From positions 372,001 through 436,000 of the forward strand of contig JAMYHL010000004.1 in assembly GCA_025531455.1 (NCBI GenBank): a stretch of 64,000 nt of DNA. Reading direction: 5' to 3'. Made by a program: the position numbers and the translations under genes. This stretch comes from Apiotrichum sp. Y4204 (lineage: Eukaryota > Basidiomycota > Tremellomycetes > Trichosporonales > Trichosporonaceae). The notes beneath the pieces were generated by a model. That model was not told the origin of the DNA and made no database searches. It saw nothing but the letters and a program-made list of their open reading frames with translations. Positions 12,901-23,830 of the stretch are shown piece by piece; the first letter of the stretch is position 1, and every line of letters begins with the position of its first letter.

Positions 12901-13875
12901 AGGTCCATCGAGACAATCAGCTGGTTGTCCAACACAGGGTCTAGTTCAGAGATTGTTCGTGACACGAGACTGAATACTGTATCGCCCCGTGTACTGAGAA
13001 GACGGTTGACGGAGCACAAGTGTCGTGTTGACACCGAGAAACCATAGGCTATTATAACTGACAAGAGAGTGGACAACCGAATGAGTGGAAAGCAAGCTGA
13101 TTTATGGGAAGCGGCGAGCATCACGTCGCGCTTGATCTCCGCATTATCTCTGAAGTGTGAGGTGCGTGTGCAAGGCATTCGGTTCCTTCGACCTCCTGTG
13201 GTCTGAGCATGAGATCCGCGCTCAGAATAACAGTGCCAGTTGCTGCTCGGAATTCCTTATGGGAATGAAGTGTAAGCTGGATAACGATATGAGAAGGAGA
13301 TTGTTGGCATAGTGGAGTTGAGCCCGATGACTACTGTACCGGTCTGTGTCCAGCTTGGCGCGAGTGGCATGCGTTTGACGGAGCTGACAAGTGTACGATT
13401 TGGGCGGACGCTATATGAGTCACTGATCATTTTCTGTGGTCAATTCCATTATGCAAGATGCTTAGAAGTTTCGTGACTCGTTGAGATCGAGCATGTCAAT
13501 TGCGTGCCGGGTTATTTCTTCTTTTTATACGTACCCAGATCACACTCTGCTCTAGCTCCACTGATTACGCTCGTGGATGTGGTGGCAGTTATCTAAATCC
13601 CTCGCCATTGATAACCCAGTGATCAGTATTGTAGTCAGCCGGCGATGACACCACCTCGCGTTCTGCTCACGTCACCAGCTCCAGTCAGTTTGCTTAGCCC
13701 CAATTCACAATGTCTGGAGAAGTGCATGACACAACCCGTAGATCTAAGGCCGGCCGCCTGCCTCTAGTCAGCTATGCGCCGTCTGCCTCTCCTGCCCGCG
13801 TCTCCAGAACCATGTGCACGGCACGGGGATGGAACGACGCGTTTTGGCCCGATGGGCCGCAGAGCATCGGTCCAT

Positions 13876-16070
13876 TTACTCGACGTCCTGGACGCCCGAG
13901 TAGGCCTCGAGCTTGGTGCCGGCGGTGGCCCAGTCAATGTTGCCCTTGACGAGGTCGTCGACAACGGCAATGACGTCGTCGACCTTGCCGATGAGCTGGC
14001 TGGTTGTGTCACGCTCACGAAGGGTAATGGTGCCGTTCTTGAGGGCTATGGGTCAGCGTGAGAATGGAGCTAGTAACTCACTGGCAAAGTCGACGGTGAG
14101 ACCGAAGGGAGTGCCGAGCTCGTCGTTGCGCGAGTACTTCTTGCCAATAGAAGCGCCCGAGTCGTCGACACGCGAAGCGATACCGAACTTGCGGAGCTTG
14201 CGGGTGAGCTCGTGGATAAGGTTGGTAAGCTGGGGGTCGTTGGAGATGCCGACAATGAGGACCTTGATGGGAGCGACGATGGTGGGGAACGACAGGACAC
14301 CACGGGCCTTGTCCTGCTCACGGGCCCAGTACGAGTGCTCGAGCAGCGAGTAGAGGATACGGCCGATACCGAACGAGGGCTCGATGACGTTGGGGGTGAA
14401 CTCGCGGATGTGCTCGGTGACGGTGATGGGGTTGATCTTCAGCAGGTCCGAAGTAACCTCGTACGTCTTGCCGTCCGACGACTTGACGCTGGATGTGCCC
14501 TTGGACTCGAGCTCGTCCTTGATGCACTGGAGACGCTCCTTGTCCAAAGAGGTGATGAAGTTCTTGAGGGAAGCGGCGTCCTTCTTGAACTTGATGCCAA
14601 ACGCCTTGGCGTCAAACTGGGGGTCAAGCTTCTCAACGACACGGGGCTGGTCTAGGCGCTGCTGAACACGAAGCGGCTGCTTGGTACGGACAGCGTGGAC
14701 GGTAAGGTCGTAGGCCGAGCGGTCGGCGCAGCCAACGCACTCGATCCAGCCGTAGGACGACTGGATCTCAAAGTCCCAGCAGTCAGCGGCGTAGTGGGCC
14801 ATCTCGTTGGCCATGTGCTGACGGCAGCGCAAGCGAGACGGGTCAATACCGATCTTGACAAGGAAGAGCTGGGTGCGGGCAAGGAAGTAGCCGAGGGTCT
14901 CGTTGTCGACGATACCCTTGGCAACGGCGTCACCAACAGTCATCTTGACGAGATCTGTGCGGCCCTCCATCTGGACGTCCTTGGGGAGGAGCATGAGCTC
15001 AACGTCCTTGGCCTCGTCGAAGCGCGCGTGCCTCTTGTCGAGCGGGTCAACAAAGTGCTCAATCTCGGCCATGGTGAACTCGCGGACACGGAGGAGACCC
15101 TGGCGGGGAGCGATTTCATTACGGAACGACTTGCCGATCTGCGCCGACGCGAAGGGGACCTTGCCGTTATTGAACTCGAGAAGACGAGCAAAGTTGACGA
15201 AGTGGCCCTGGGCGGTCTCGGGGCGGAGGAAGCCCTTGATGTGGCCAGTGGGGCCAATGTTGGACTCGAACATGAGGTTGAACTCGACCGGCGGGGTGAG
15301 GGGGTTGCCAGTCGGGCTCAGAATGTTGTGCTTAGTGACCAGCTCGCCGAGCTGAGGGCCGGTGTAGTTGTCGATCTGCGCAAGAATGTTCTCGTACTCG
15401 GCGATGACAGCGTCCTCGAGCTTGACGGCGGTGGACTTGATGTTCTTCTTCTTCTTCTTCTTCTTCTCGTCCTCCTCGACCTTCTCCTCCTCCTTAATGC
15501 CACGAGCCTCCTTGTCGCCCTTGAGACGCGCCTCAAGAACAGCCTCAACGAGGTGGTCGGCACGGAAGATCTCGCCGTTCTGCGTGTCCTTGACCATCCA
15601 GTCAGCGAACCTGGTAGTCAGTAACTCCACAGACCAGCTGATATGAGAGCGGACACGCACTTGTCGACGTGGCCCGAGGTCTTGAGCACCTCGTTGAGGG
15701 TCATGATCGTCGTGTCGAGCTCAAGCATGTCCTCCTCAATGATGTAGTGCTTGCGCCAGGCGTCGAGGATGTTGGCCTGGAGCGACGAACCGGTCGGTCC
15801 ATAGTCGTAAAGACCAGCGACACCGCCGTAGATCTCAAAGGCAGGAGCGTAGAAAAAACGACGGGCAAGGAGCGCGTCAAGGTCGCCCTTGTCGAACTCG
15901 TGCGCAGACTTGTTTACGTCGGCGACAGACATCGTGGGTCGGTGCGGGACAGTGGGCGAGGTTGTGGAAGTGGAGGCGAAACGGAACAGGGAAGAAGCGG
16001 CGGCTCTGGCGCGGAGAGGAGATGAGAGAGCAGTGCTTGTCCAAGAGCGAACGAGGTTGCTTATGGGCAT
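13876..16070 (-). CDS. GRS1: Glycyl-tRNA synthetase, probable dual mitochondrial/cytosolic
   Basis: Class II glycyl-tRNA synthetase, charging tRNA-Gly in cytosol and mitochondria. Exons 16070-15661, 15610-14082 and 14045-13876 give 702 aa. The N-terminal catalytic part has the LLARRFFYAPAFEIYGGVAG segment. Motif 2 (RNEIAPRQG) falls near residue 300 and motif 3 (IEPSFGIGRILYSLLEHSYW) at ~547-566. The anticodon-binding domain is at ~579-655. A Lys/Glu-rich insert with seven consecutive Lys lies at ~175-193. Two in-frame ATGs are present: 16070 adds 46 residues rich in Arg, Ser and Ala with few acidic residues, a typical mitochondrial presequence; 15932 begins the cytosolic form M-S-V-A-D-V. Other fungi and animals also make both enzymes from one gene. 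The cyclin gene diverges from the same 636-bp promoter region. Confidence 0.95.
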
Positions 16071-16706
16071 GAACTTTTTAGGGGGGTGTGATGAGGAGAT
16101 CAGAAGATGAACTCTGACGCGAAAGATGAACAACCCCAGACTTGGTGGTCCAGTGCCATTACATGGCCATCCCATCCATCGTTTTGCCTGAGTCGACAAT
16201 CTTTTTGTCTGGCTTGTCAGGCGCCAGGCACCACACCCCCAGAGCCCACACGCGTATCCCGTGCGATCTGGGCCAGCCCTCCACACGACGATTTCCCGAT
16301 AGTTGAAAAGCATGGGTGAACCTAAATATTTCAAATACACGTCATTCTACTTTCACCGTTTGACACCCCCAGGCTCTTCTTATCAACTTGCGCAGAATGT
16401 TGTGAGACGATCTCTGCACTTTTCCGAGTGCCGACGGCCGTGTGGCACGATGTATGGTGGGAGATAACGCATAGAAGGACAAAACAGCAAGAAAGAGAGT
16501 AGAGATTGAATTGGCTAAGCGTTGCTGGGCGACAACGGACATTGTGGGGAACAATTGGAACCAAATAACATCATAGATCATCATCCGGCCATTGTTAAGT
16601 CATTGATTAGAAATGGCGGTGATAGTTTCAATTGTGCCCGTGTCTTTGGGGCCCCCAGGCGTCAGTCACCCGCAAAGGCGGTAAAGTGGAGGCTCTGAAT
16701 TGAACA
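16071..16706. promoter_or_regulatory. Divergent promoter region between GRS1 and the cyclin gene
   Basis: This 636-bp spacer lies between head-to-head start codons and must hold both promoters. I see AT-rich patches near 16320-16340 and 16560-16575 but no clear TATA box, and no credible gene. Confidence 0.5.
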
Positions 16707-18083
16707 ATGAGCAGTGTGGAGAAATGTGCTCTTCCTCCAAGATGGCATCTCTTTGTTGTCAACAACAATCGTTTACCACATTGCCGAAACAGCACGCCAG
16801 CAACGCACCATCTCGTGATGCGTCCCCTACGACAAGAAGAGCAGCAATGGCTGTTCGCACCCTCAATGCTGGACACCACTCCGTCGCGCACCGACGGCAT
16901 CCCGCTCGACCGCGAGCTCGAGGGTCGCCGCGAAGCCATCCTCTTCATGCGCTCCCTATGGCTTCGAGTTGCAGCGTAGGTCGATACTTCCTTATCCGTT
17001 TGTTTGTTTATACTGACAAAAAACAGTATTAGAGGGGACACTGATGCGGAATCCACCGCCGCAAAAGGTCCATTAACGGTTGGCGCGACGTTGGTGCACC
17101 GATTCTTCATGCGACGGTCGCTCAAGGACTTTGAGCCCAAGGTGGGTCTGGATGCGCTGTAGCGTAGATTCAATACTTACATTCAGCTTATTGCACCCGT
17201 GATGCTGTTCCTGGCATCCAAGATCGAAGAGGCTCCGCTCCGCCTGCGGCACATCGTCAATGCGTGTTTGGCCAAGTTTGAGCCATCTGCAAAAATATGG
17301 GACCCGGAGCGCGACAACGAGATGCAGCCGCCAGAATACCGGCGCTGGGAGAAGGATATTCTCGCCACCGAGGAGGTCGCGTTGGAGACGTTGTGTTTCG
17401 ACATGGTTGTCCAGCAGCCGTGGCCGGTCTTGTGGAGCGCCGTCCGGGGACTGAACGCGCTGCGGGAGCCCATGGCAAAACCGACTGAAGCCGAAGGCAG
17501 TGCCGCTGTGGAGAATGGAGAGATTGGGACCAGTGGAACATCCAAGGGCAAGTCACGCGCTACGGAGGAGGTTGTCACGGAGCTTGGGTGGTCGCTGCTC
17601 AACGAGGGCTTTCTCTCGCCGTTACCGGTGCTGTATCCCGCGCCTGTTCTGGCGTTGGCGACGTTTGCTATTATCCTCGCCATGCTTGATCAGACTCCGT
17701 TAGACGTGGCATTCGCGGCGGCGGCCGAGCTGGGTGACAGGTTCGGGCTACAGACCCAGTTCAGCGAGACAGAGGGGGCACTGGGAGAAGACATGGCGAG
17801 CGTGAAGGGTATGTCTCTACAGTCCAACCTGTACTCATGGCAGATGCTGCGCAGCAATATATCGATTACTGTGAGGGTGGTATTATCGACAAAGGGCTGT
17901 GCCAGTACATGAAGGTGGGATCAAGATCGCTGTCACCTCGCTAACAGACAGAAGGAGCCCTTCGCGGAGGAGCAGGGCGTATACCACCGACAGTTCAAAG
18001 TGTCAACATCTGCGAACGGGAGTAAGAGCAATGGACAGGCAAACGTCACGGCGAACGGGATACAGTTCGAGAGTAAGAAGTAG
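16707..18083 (+). CDS. Cyclin of the transcriptional (T/K/Ctk2/Bur2) type
   Basis: Probable regulatory subunit of a CDK that phosphorylates RNA polymerase II (Cdk9/Bur1 or Cdk12/Ctk1 class). Exons 16707-16975, 17027-17141, 17187-17808, 17844-17914 and 17952-18083 give 402 aa. The first cyclin box shows QQWLFAPSMLDTTPS, then DGI and a conserved Glu-Arg pair, VHRFFMRRSL, and LFLASKIEEAPLRLRHIV, the hallmark of cyclins T and K. A second fold follows around FLSPLPVLYPAPVLALATFAI, after a Ser/Gly/Glu-rich linker. The tail has DAAQQYIDYCEGG and ends in a Lys-Asn-Gly-rich stretch. The N-terminus is uncertain: ATG 16707 has a good context, but the 37 residues before the next in-frame ATG (16818) look unconserved. 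The last intron (37 bp) uses acceptor acag before AAG; an earlier acag four bases upstream would give a shorter, less likely tail. Confidence 0.82.
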
Positions 18084-18158
18084 TTTGTAGCACATTATGA
18101 GCATCTATCTGCATTTACAATACAACAAACGAGAACATCATGCTGCTGGGTAAACCGA

Positions 18159-18933
18159 CTAGACACCAATGGAGGAAAGCCACCGCCTGGCACCCCCCGC
18201 GACGCCGCTGCTACTGTTCACTCCCTGTCTTGATCCTGGAGCAACGAGAAGCGAGGGAAGAAGAGGGTTGGCGCTGGCCACTGATGCCTTGCGATTCCGC
18301 TGCATCGCTTGCACTGATGGGTCAGAGGGAAACGAGCACTGGGAAGAACTCACCACACTGGGTTATCTCAGTGATGTTGGTCTCAAGCACCAAGCCACCC
18401 TGGATGATCTCGTTGAGGACATATTGCACCTGGTTGTCAGCTTGATTCGATTGTTGGTCACTCACTTCGTCAAAGTGGAAGATGAGATCCAGCTCGCACA
18501 CATTCTCAAACGCGCGGTCCAGGCTCTCAACGAACACCTGAATCAGGTCCAGGATGCCCAACTCGGACTCGGCTCCATCGACGACAAAGACAAAGTAGAG
18601 TGTCGCGTAATGGCGATAGATGACGCGCGTATCGTCGTCCCCTCGTGACGAACCCTTGCCCTTGGAGTTGCCTGCGGAGGAACCGACGCCCGGCGCACCG
18701 GCAGCACCGTTGGGCGACGGGAAACGGAGCTCGGGCGCGTCAAGGAAGTTACACACACCAGCCGGACGGTCGGAAATCAGAGAAAAGATTTGGCTAATAA
18801 GCGCCTGCTGGGTGAGAGGCGGTATCGGCGTAAAGAACTTGGACAGCCGGGGCTTGCCTGGGGGTGTCAGGTGCGTTCGACAGCAGGCGAGAAACGAACC
18901 GTGAGTGTTGAAGATGAGCACAGCGTGAATCAT
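18159..18933 (-). CDS. APS3: AP-3 complex subunit sigma (clathrin adaptor small chain)
   Basis: Small subunit of the AP-3 adaptor, which sorts cargo from Golgi/endosome to the vacuole. Exons 18933-18900, 18857-18466, 18429-18354 and 18313-18159 give 218 aa. Recognition rests on the MIHAVLIFNTHGKPRLSKFF start, CNFLDAP, IYRHYATLYFVFVVDG, ESELGILDLIQVFVESLDR, AFENVCELDLIFHFDE, and NEIIQGGLVLETNITEI near the end of the longin-like fold. Human AP3S is ~193 aa. Here a ~33-residue Gly/Ser/Pro-rich insert separates CNFLDAP from the VIYRHY strand, and a ~50-residue Arg/Ser-rich tail follows. An in-frame ATG nine codons upstream exists, but the family begins at MI. It is convergent with the cyclin gene, with only 75 bp between stop codons. 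Confidence 0.93.
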
Positions 18934-19465
18934 GATGAATGATGGCCAGGAGAGCAGCAATGGGACGTTGCGAAAGTAGCGGACAGCTGAAGGGAGCTCG
19001 CAATTGTCCTGCCCTCTCGATCTAGTGATGGAGACAAAGGTGTTGATGTTATCTTGTTACAGCAGAGGAAGTGTGGGCTCTGGGTTCGTTGTGGTATTTG
19101 TGGTACTGTGGTGATTGTTACTGCTTCCCTCGATGACGATCATGGTCCGTGTCAGCTAAAAGCCAATCGACGATTGCTGTCTACACGTGTATTTAAATCA
19201 CTCCACACGTAAGATTTTTCCTTATCATTTCGCGTGGGCAGGGCCCAGCACACGCTAGCACACGTACGCGTAAGGCTGCTGGCTGGGCTGCGAGCTGGGC
19301 GCTAGTGGCGCGGGTGGCCCGGTGGCCAAAGGCCCGGTGGCCAAAGGGGTGGGATGTTTTGGTTGGACGGCCTGTGCACTGTACCACAGGCCACAGCGCC
19401 CGGTTGCTCCGCCAAGCGCGCAGCCAGACTGCCAGGCCGCCAGCAAGGTCCGTTTTGCCTCAACT

Positions 19466-19730
19466 TTTTTTTTGCTGGCTTTTTTTTTTCTGAACCGCCC
19501 CCTGCCACACGCGTGTGCACACCCCCCTCTCCTGTCCAGCTGCCGAGCCTGCCCCTTGCCAGTGTTGTCTATCGATCGATCTGGTCGCCTGGCTGGCAAC
19601 TTTTTTTTTTGGGATTCCACATAACATCTCTTTCCCTCCCTCTCCTTCTCTCTCTCTCTTCGTCATCATCTCTCCTACACTCCCTATCGCGTAGTGGCAC
19701 GCCAAACCCCCGTTCGCGAGTGTAGTCAAG
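19466..19730 (+). promoter_or_regulatory. Poly(T) and CT-rich promoter segment of the importin gene
   Basis: Three T-runs of 9-10 bases (19465-19473, 19480-19489, 19601-19610) precede a CT-rich tract at 19628-19682. Poly(dA:dT) runs disfavour nucleosomes, and a CT block just before the leader is typical of active fungal promoters. The 796-bp spacer 18934-19730 separates AP-3 sigma and the importin, which diverge. No ATG occurs on the + strand between ~19356 and the conserved coding start, which bears on the start-codon problem of the next gene. Confidence 0.5.
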
Positions 19731-22700
19731 GTGGACGTGAGTCAGAACCCCGCTTCATCTCTCCTCCCTTTGCTGCTCACCACCGTCACTGGCAATCGTC
19801 GCCGCTAACCTCTCCACAGGCCAACTACGTCCAAAACCTGCACCAGCTGCTTGAGGCAACTATTGCCCCGGACACCAATGTCATCAAGCAGGTGAGTTGT
19901 GACTCCCATATCGCCGAGGGAACGCGATATGGACGGCGATGGCAAGGGAGTTTGCGGATTGGTTCTCGAACCATACCGTGCTCATCCTCGCTGCCAGTCG
20001 GACTGATCACCATTCGACTCGTGCTGATTTACTCTAGGCTACTGCCACCCTCAACACCCAGTACTTCAAGAACGCCGACTGTATCCCGGCGCTCTACCAG
20101 ATCACCAGCACCAGCCCCAACGTTGCCGTACGTATCTCCTCCAATTTTCGCGTGGCTGCCTTGAGTTTTCTGCCGCCCCAAGCTGCGTGGCGATGACCGT
20201 TGGCGGCAGCCATGGCATGGTTCGAGCTTGAGGGGTTCTGTTGGACAGCCAGTCTTGTGACAGTGACGCCGAGAGGCTTGATCCTTGTGCGAGGACCAAT
20301 CGTCCTCCACTTTGCGATCGTTGTCTCTGCGAGGCGTTCAGGACTGCAAGAATTTTTTGAACGACCTCCACCTCAACATTTTTTCTTCTTCCCCCTACGT
20401 CAGCTAACAGTGTTCAGATCCGTCAGCTCGCCGCCGTCGAGCTTCGCAAGAGGGTTTCCAACGGCAACGGCAAGCTCTGGAAGAAGACCCCGGAGCCTGT
20501 TCGTGCACAAGTCAAGTCGGACATACTTAACCGTCTCACTCAGGAGCAGGCGTGAGTGTCTTTCCTTTTCCAGGGCCTGATGTCGTGGTCAGGCCTTTGA
20601 TAGGCCGATTTTTTTCGCCCTCGCACCATCTGGTTTTTACAGGTGACCTGTTTTCCATATATATAGCCCGTGCTCTTGCTTTCCCCCTTCTTTTTATTCA
20701 TCGCGCATCAACTGACGGATTAGCTCCATCGTCCGCCATGCCCTTTCCCGTACCGTGTCGGCCATTGCCGACATCGAGCTCACTTGCCAGCCCCCTCAGT
20801 GGCCCGAGCTGATGCCGACTCTCTACCAGGGTGCCGTTTCGGAGCAGATCATTCAGCGTGAGATCTCCGTCTACGTTCTCTTCTCTCTTCTCGACACTGT
20901 TGTCGACACCTTCGAGCAGCACCTCAAGACTCTCTTTGAGCTGTTCTCGAAGTCGCTCATGGACCCCCAGTCGGGCGAGGTTCGCATGACCACTCTTCGT
21001 GCCCTTGCCAAGGTGGCCGAGTACATCACCACCGATGACAAGCACGACATCAAGGCCTTCCAGGAGCTTATCGTTCCTATGCTGAACGTCCTTCAGCAGG
21101 CTATCACCGACGATGACCACGAGGGTGTTAAGCACGGTTACGACGTCTTTGAGACCCTGCTCATCCTTGACACTCCCCTCGTCTCCAAGCACGTCGCTGA
21201 GCTCGTCCAATTCTTCCTTGGTGTTGCTGCCAACCAGGAGGTTGACGAGTCGATGCGCTGCGGTGCCCTGAATGTTCTCGCCTGGGTTGTCCGTTACAAG
21301 AAGTCCAAGGTGCAGGCCCTCGGCCTCGCCAAGCCCATCATTGAGGGTCTCCTCCCCATTGGCTGCGAGGAGGACCCCGAGGACGCCGACGAGGACTCTC
21401 CGTCGCGTCTCGCGTTCCGCTGCCTCGACTCGCTGTCGCAGTCGCTCCCGCCGCAGCAGGTCTTCCCCGTCCTCTCGACTCAGCTGCAGGCGTACATGTC
21501 GTCCGCCAACCCTGCCATGCGCAAGTCTGCTCTTATGGCCTTTGGTGTCTCCGTTGAGGGCTGCTCGGAGTACATCCGCCCCCACGTTGAGCAGCTCTGG
21601 CCCGTCATCGAGGGTGGTCTTTGTGACAGCGAGGTCGTCGTCCGCAAGGCGGCTTGCATTGCCCTTGGCTGCATGTGCGAGTGGCTCTCGGAGGAGTGCG
21701 CCACTCGTCACCAGGTCATTGTGCCCATTCTCTTCGACCTCATCGTCGACCCGTCGACCCAGAAGAACGCGTGCACATGTCTTGACTCGTACCTCGAGAT
21801 CCTGGGTGACGACATTGTCAACTACCTTCCTCTCCTCATGGAGCGTCTGCTCATCCTTCTCGAGACTGGCCCCGTCAAGGTCAAGATCACTGTCACTGGC
21901 GCTATTGGCTCCGCCGCGCACGCCGCCAAGGAGAAGTTCCGCCCGTACTTTGAACAGACCATCCAGCGTCTCACCGCCCTCATCGGCCTTTCGGGCAACG
22001 AGGACGAGATGGACCTTCGTGGTGTTGCGACCGACACGATCGGCACAATCGCGGAGGCTGTCGGCGCGGAGATGTTCGCCCCCTACTTCGAGAACATGAT
22101 GAAGGCTGCCTTTGAGGCCCTTACCATGGACAACACCCGCCTGCGCGAGTCCTCGTTCATCTTCTTTGGCGTTATGGCCCAGGTCTTTGAGGACAAGTTC
22201 GCTGTGTACCTTCCCCAGTGTGTTCCTGCCCTTGTCGCCTCGTGCCAGCAGTCCGAGTCGTCGGACGAGTTCATTGAGGAGCTGGCTGGTGCCACTGGTG
22301 GCGACGCTTCCCTGTTCGCTACTGGTGCGAACGACAAGGACGATGAGGAGGACCTCGAGGAGGAGACCGACCTCGATGTTCTCGAGGCGATGTTCTCCAA
22401 GGTCAACTCGGCCGTCGCCATCGAGAAGGAGGTTGCCGCAGACACCATTGGCGAGCTCTTCAACGCCACCAAGGGGGCGTTCCTTCCTTACATTGAGGAC
22501 TGTGTCCGCGTCCTTATTGGCCTTCTCGACCACTACTACGAGGGCATCCGCAAGTCGGCTGTTGGCGCTCTCTTCCAGTTTATTAAGACGTTCTACGACC
22601 TCTCCAACCCTCCCAAGTGGGAGCCCGGAGCCACTGTGAAGGTTCCCTTCCATAACGACGTCAAGAACCTGGTCAGCCATATCCTTCCCCAGCTCATCGA

Positions 22701-23830
22701 GGCTTGGAAGACTGAGGACGACAAGTACGTATCGAGCCTCCCTACTTGTCCATCCTCCACTCATCTAAATGATGATAAATTTAACTCAGCTCACTTCGAG
22801 GGCCCCGCAAGACGGAGGATCCCACTGAGACTACCATACATTTATCTGAACCTCATCGCTTCTCTACTCCATTCTGTTGCGTTTTAAGCAAAGCTAACCC
22901 AACAGGTCTGTCGTCATCCTCTTCTGCTCTGAGCTTGCGGACACGATGAACAAGTGTGGCCCTGCTCTCGTTGAGGGCCACCTTGAGGACATTGCCAACG
23001 GTGCTGTTGAGATTCTTGAGAAGAAGTCGTTGTGCCAGCAGGACCCTGACGGAGATGACGAGGCCGCTGGAGCTGATGCCGACTCGTCCGAATACGAGTC
23101 TGCGCTCATCTCTAACGCCACGGACATCTTTGGCGCCATGGCTGCCGTTCTTGGCCCCGACTTCGGCCAGGCCTTTGGTCAGGTTCTCCCCCTCATTTCG
23201 ATGTATGCTCAGCCAAAGCGTATCTCGTCGGAGCGTTCGATGGCCATTGGTTCGCTTGGCGAGATCATGATGGGCCTCAAGACCGGTGTCACTCCGTTCA
23301 CCGGCGCTCTCCTCGAGGTCATCTCGCGTGGTCTTCAGGACGAGGAGCCGGACGTTCGTTCGAACTCGGCCTTCGCCGCCGGTGTTCTGATCCAGGAGAC
23401 CGACGAGGACCTCTCGCACCACTTCCCCGCTCTCTTTGGCGTCCTTACCCCCTTCTTCCAGGTCGCGGACAAGTCTCCCCCTGCTGTTTACAACGCCCGC
23501 GACAACGCCGCCGGTGCTCTTGGACGGATGATTGTCAAGAACGCCGGCGCCCTTCCTCTCGACCAGGTCGCCCAGATCCTGGTGTCGGTTATGCCCCTGC
23601 ACTTTGACCCCCTCGAGAACACAGCTGTGTACAAGGGCATCTTCGCGCTGTTCCGCAGCCACCCCCAGGTGCTTGAGCCCCACCTCGACCAGCTCCTGGC
23701 GGCCTTCGCCTACAACCTGAACCCTGAGAACGCGGACGAGACAAGCGAAGCTACTCGCGCTGAGCTGGCAGCACTTGTACAGCACCTCAAGGACACTGTC
23801 CCCGACAAGGTTGCCGCAGCTGGTCTCTAA
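19731..23830 (+). CDS. KAP123: Importin subunit beta-4 / karyopherin Kap123, apparent GTG start
   Basis: Beta-karyopherin importing ribosomal proteins and histones, built of HEAT repeats. Exons 19731-19736, 19820-19891, 20038-20127, 20418-20551, 20724-22724 and 22906-23830 give 1075 aa, close to yeast Kap123 (1113). Family features are NLHQLLEATIAPDTNVIKQATATLN, the IRQLAAVELRKRV first-HEAT segment, the acidic loop DEEDLEEETDLDVLEAMFSKV at mid-length, and the VYNARDNAAGALGRMI segment near the C-terminus. The start is odd. The first conserved exon opens A-N-Y-V-Q-N-L, and a two-codon exon GTG-GAC lies exactly where relatives have Met-Asp. No in-frame ATG exists there, and a TAG stop lies 13 codons upstream of the GTG. 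The -3 A and +4 G give a strong Kozak context. Either GTG initiates, an upstream exon was missed, or one base differs from ATG. Third codon positions are strongly C-biased, as in highly expressed genes. Confidence 0.95.
19906..19973 (+). other. Two short hairpins inside Kap123 intron 2
   Basis: The 146-bp intron (19892-20037) holds a perfect 9-bp stem (CCATATCGC/GCGATATGG, loop 9) at 19906-19932 and a second 6-bp stem (TGGTTC/GAACCA) at 19960-19973. This could be a folded intronic RNA such as a snoRNA, but I cannot assign boxes with confidence. Confidence 0.3.

Larger units (their letters stand above)
2579..13875. other. 11.3-kb gene-free region upstream of the WOPR gene
   Basis: No reading frame here has recognisable domains, and none can be joined into a conserved protein. 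The longest open frames (~270 aa at 6449-7367, overlapping on both strands) look like chance frames in GC-rich DNA. I saw no transposase, reverse transcriptase, LTR pair or tRNA. The region lies 5' of the WOPR gene and 3' of the GlyRS gene, so the only known start it can serve is that of the WOPR gene. Visible structure includes CT-rich tracts at 3.2-3.5 kb, an 18-bp palindrome at 4633-4650 and another at 6886-6903. A long regulatory region or non-coding transcripts are the likeliest content; this is inference. Confidence 0.5.

Noticed and set aside
2579..13875. Centromere or transposon-relic explanation for the gene-free region
   Set aside because: I found no retroelement motifs, LTR pairs or strong AT skew. 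It remains possible but unsupported by the sequence alone.
14695..15624. 309-aa frame antisense to GlyRS
   Set aside because: Same codon-bias artefact; the sense strand has all class II motifs.
21272..22099. Arg/Ser-rich 275-aa frame overlapping Kap123 in another frame
   Set aside because: A frame-shifted reading of biased codons, with no conserved motif.
20698..22764. 688-aa open frame antisense to Kap123
   Set aside because: It mirrors the codon bias of the sense gene (C-ending codons remove antisense stops). It is Leu/Val/Gly/Glu-rich with no domain, while the sense strand encodes a clear importin.
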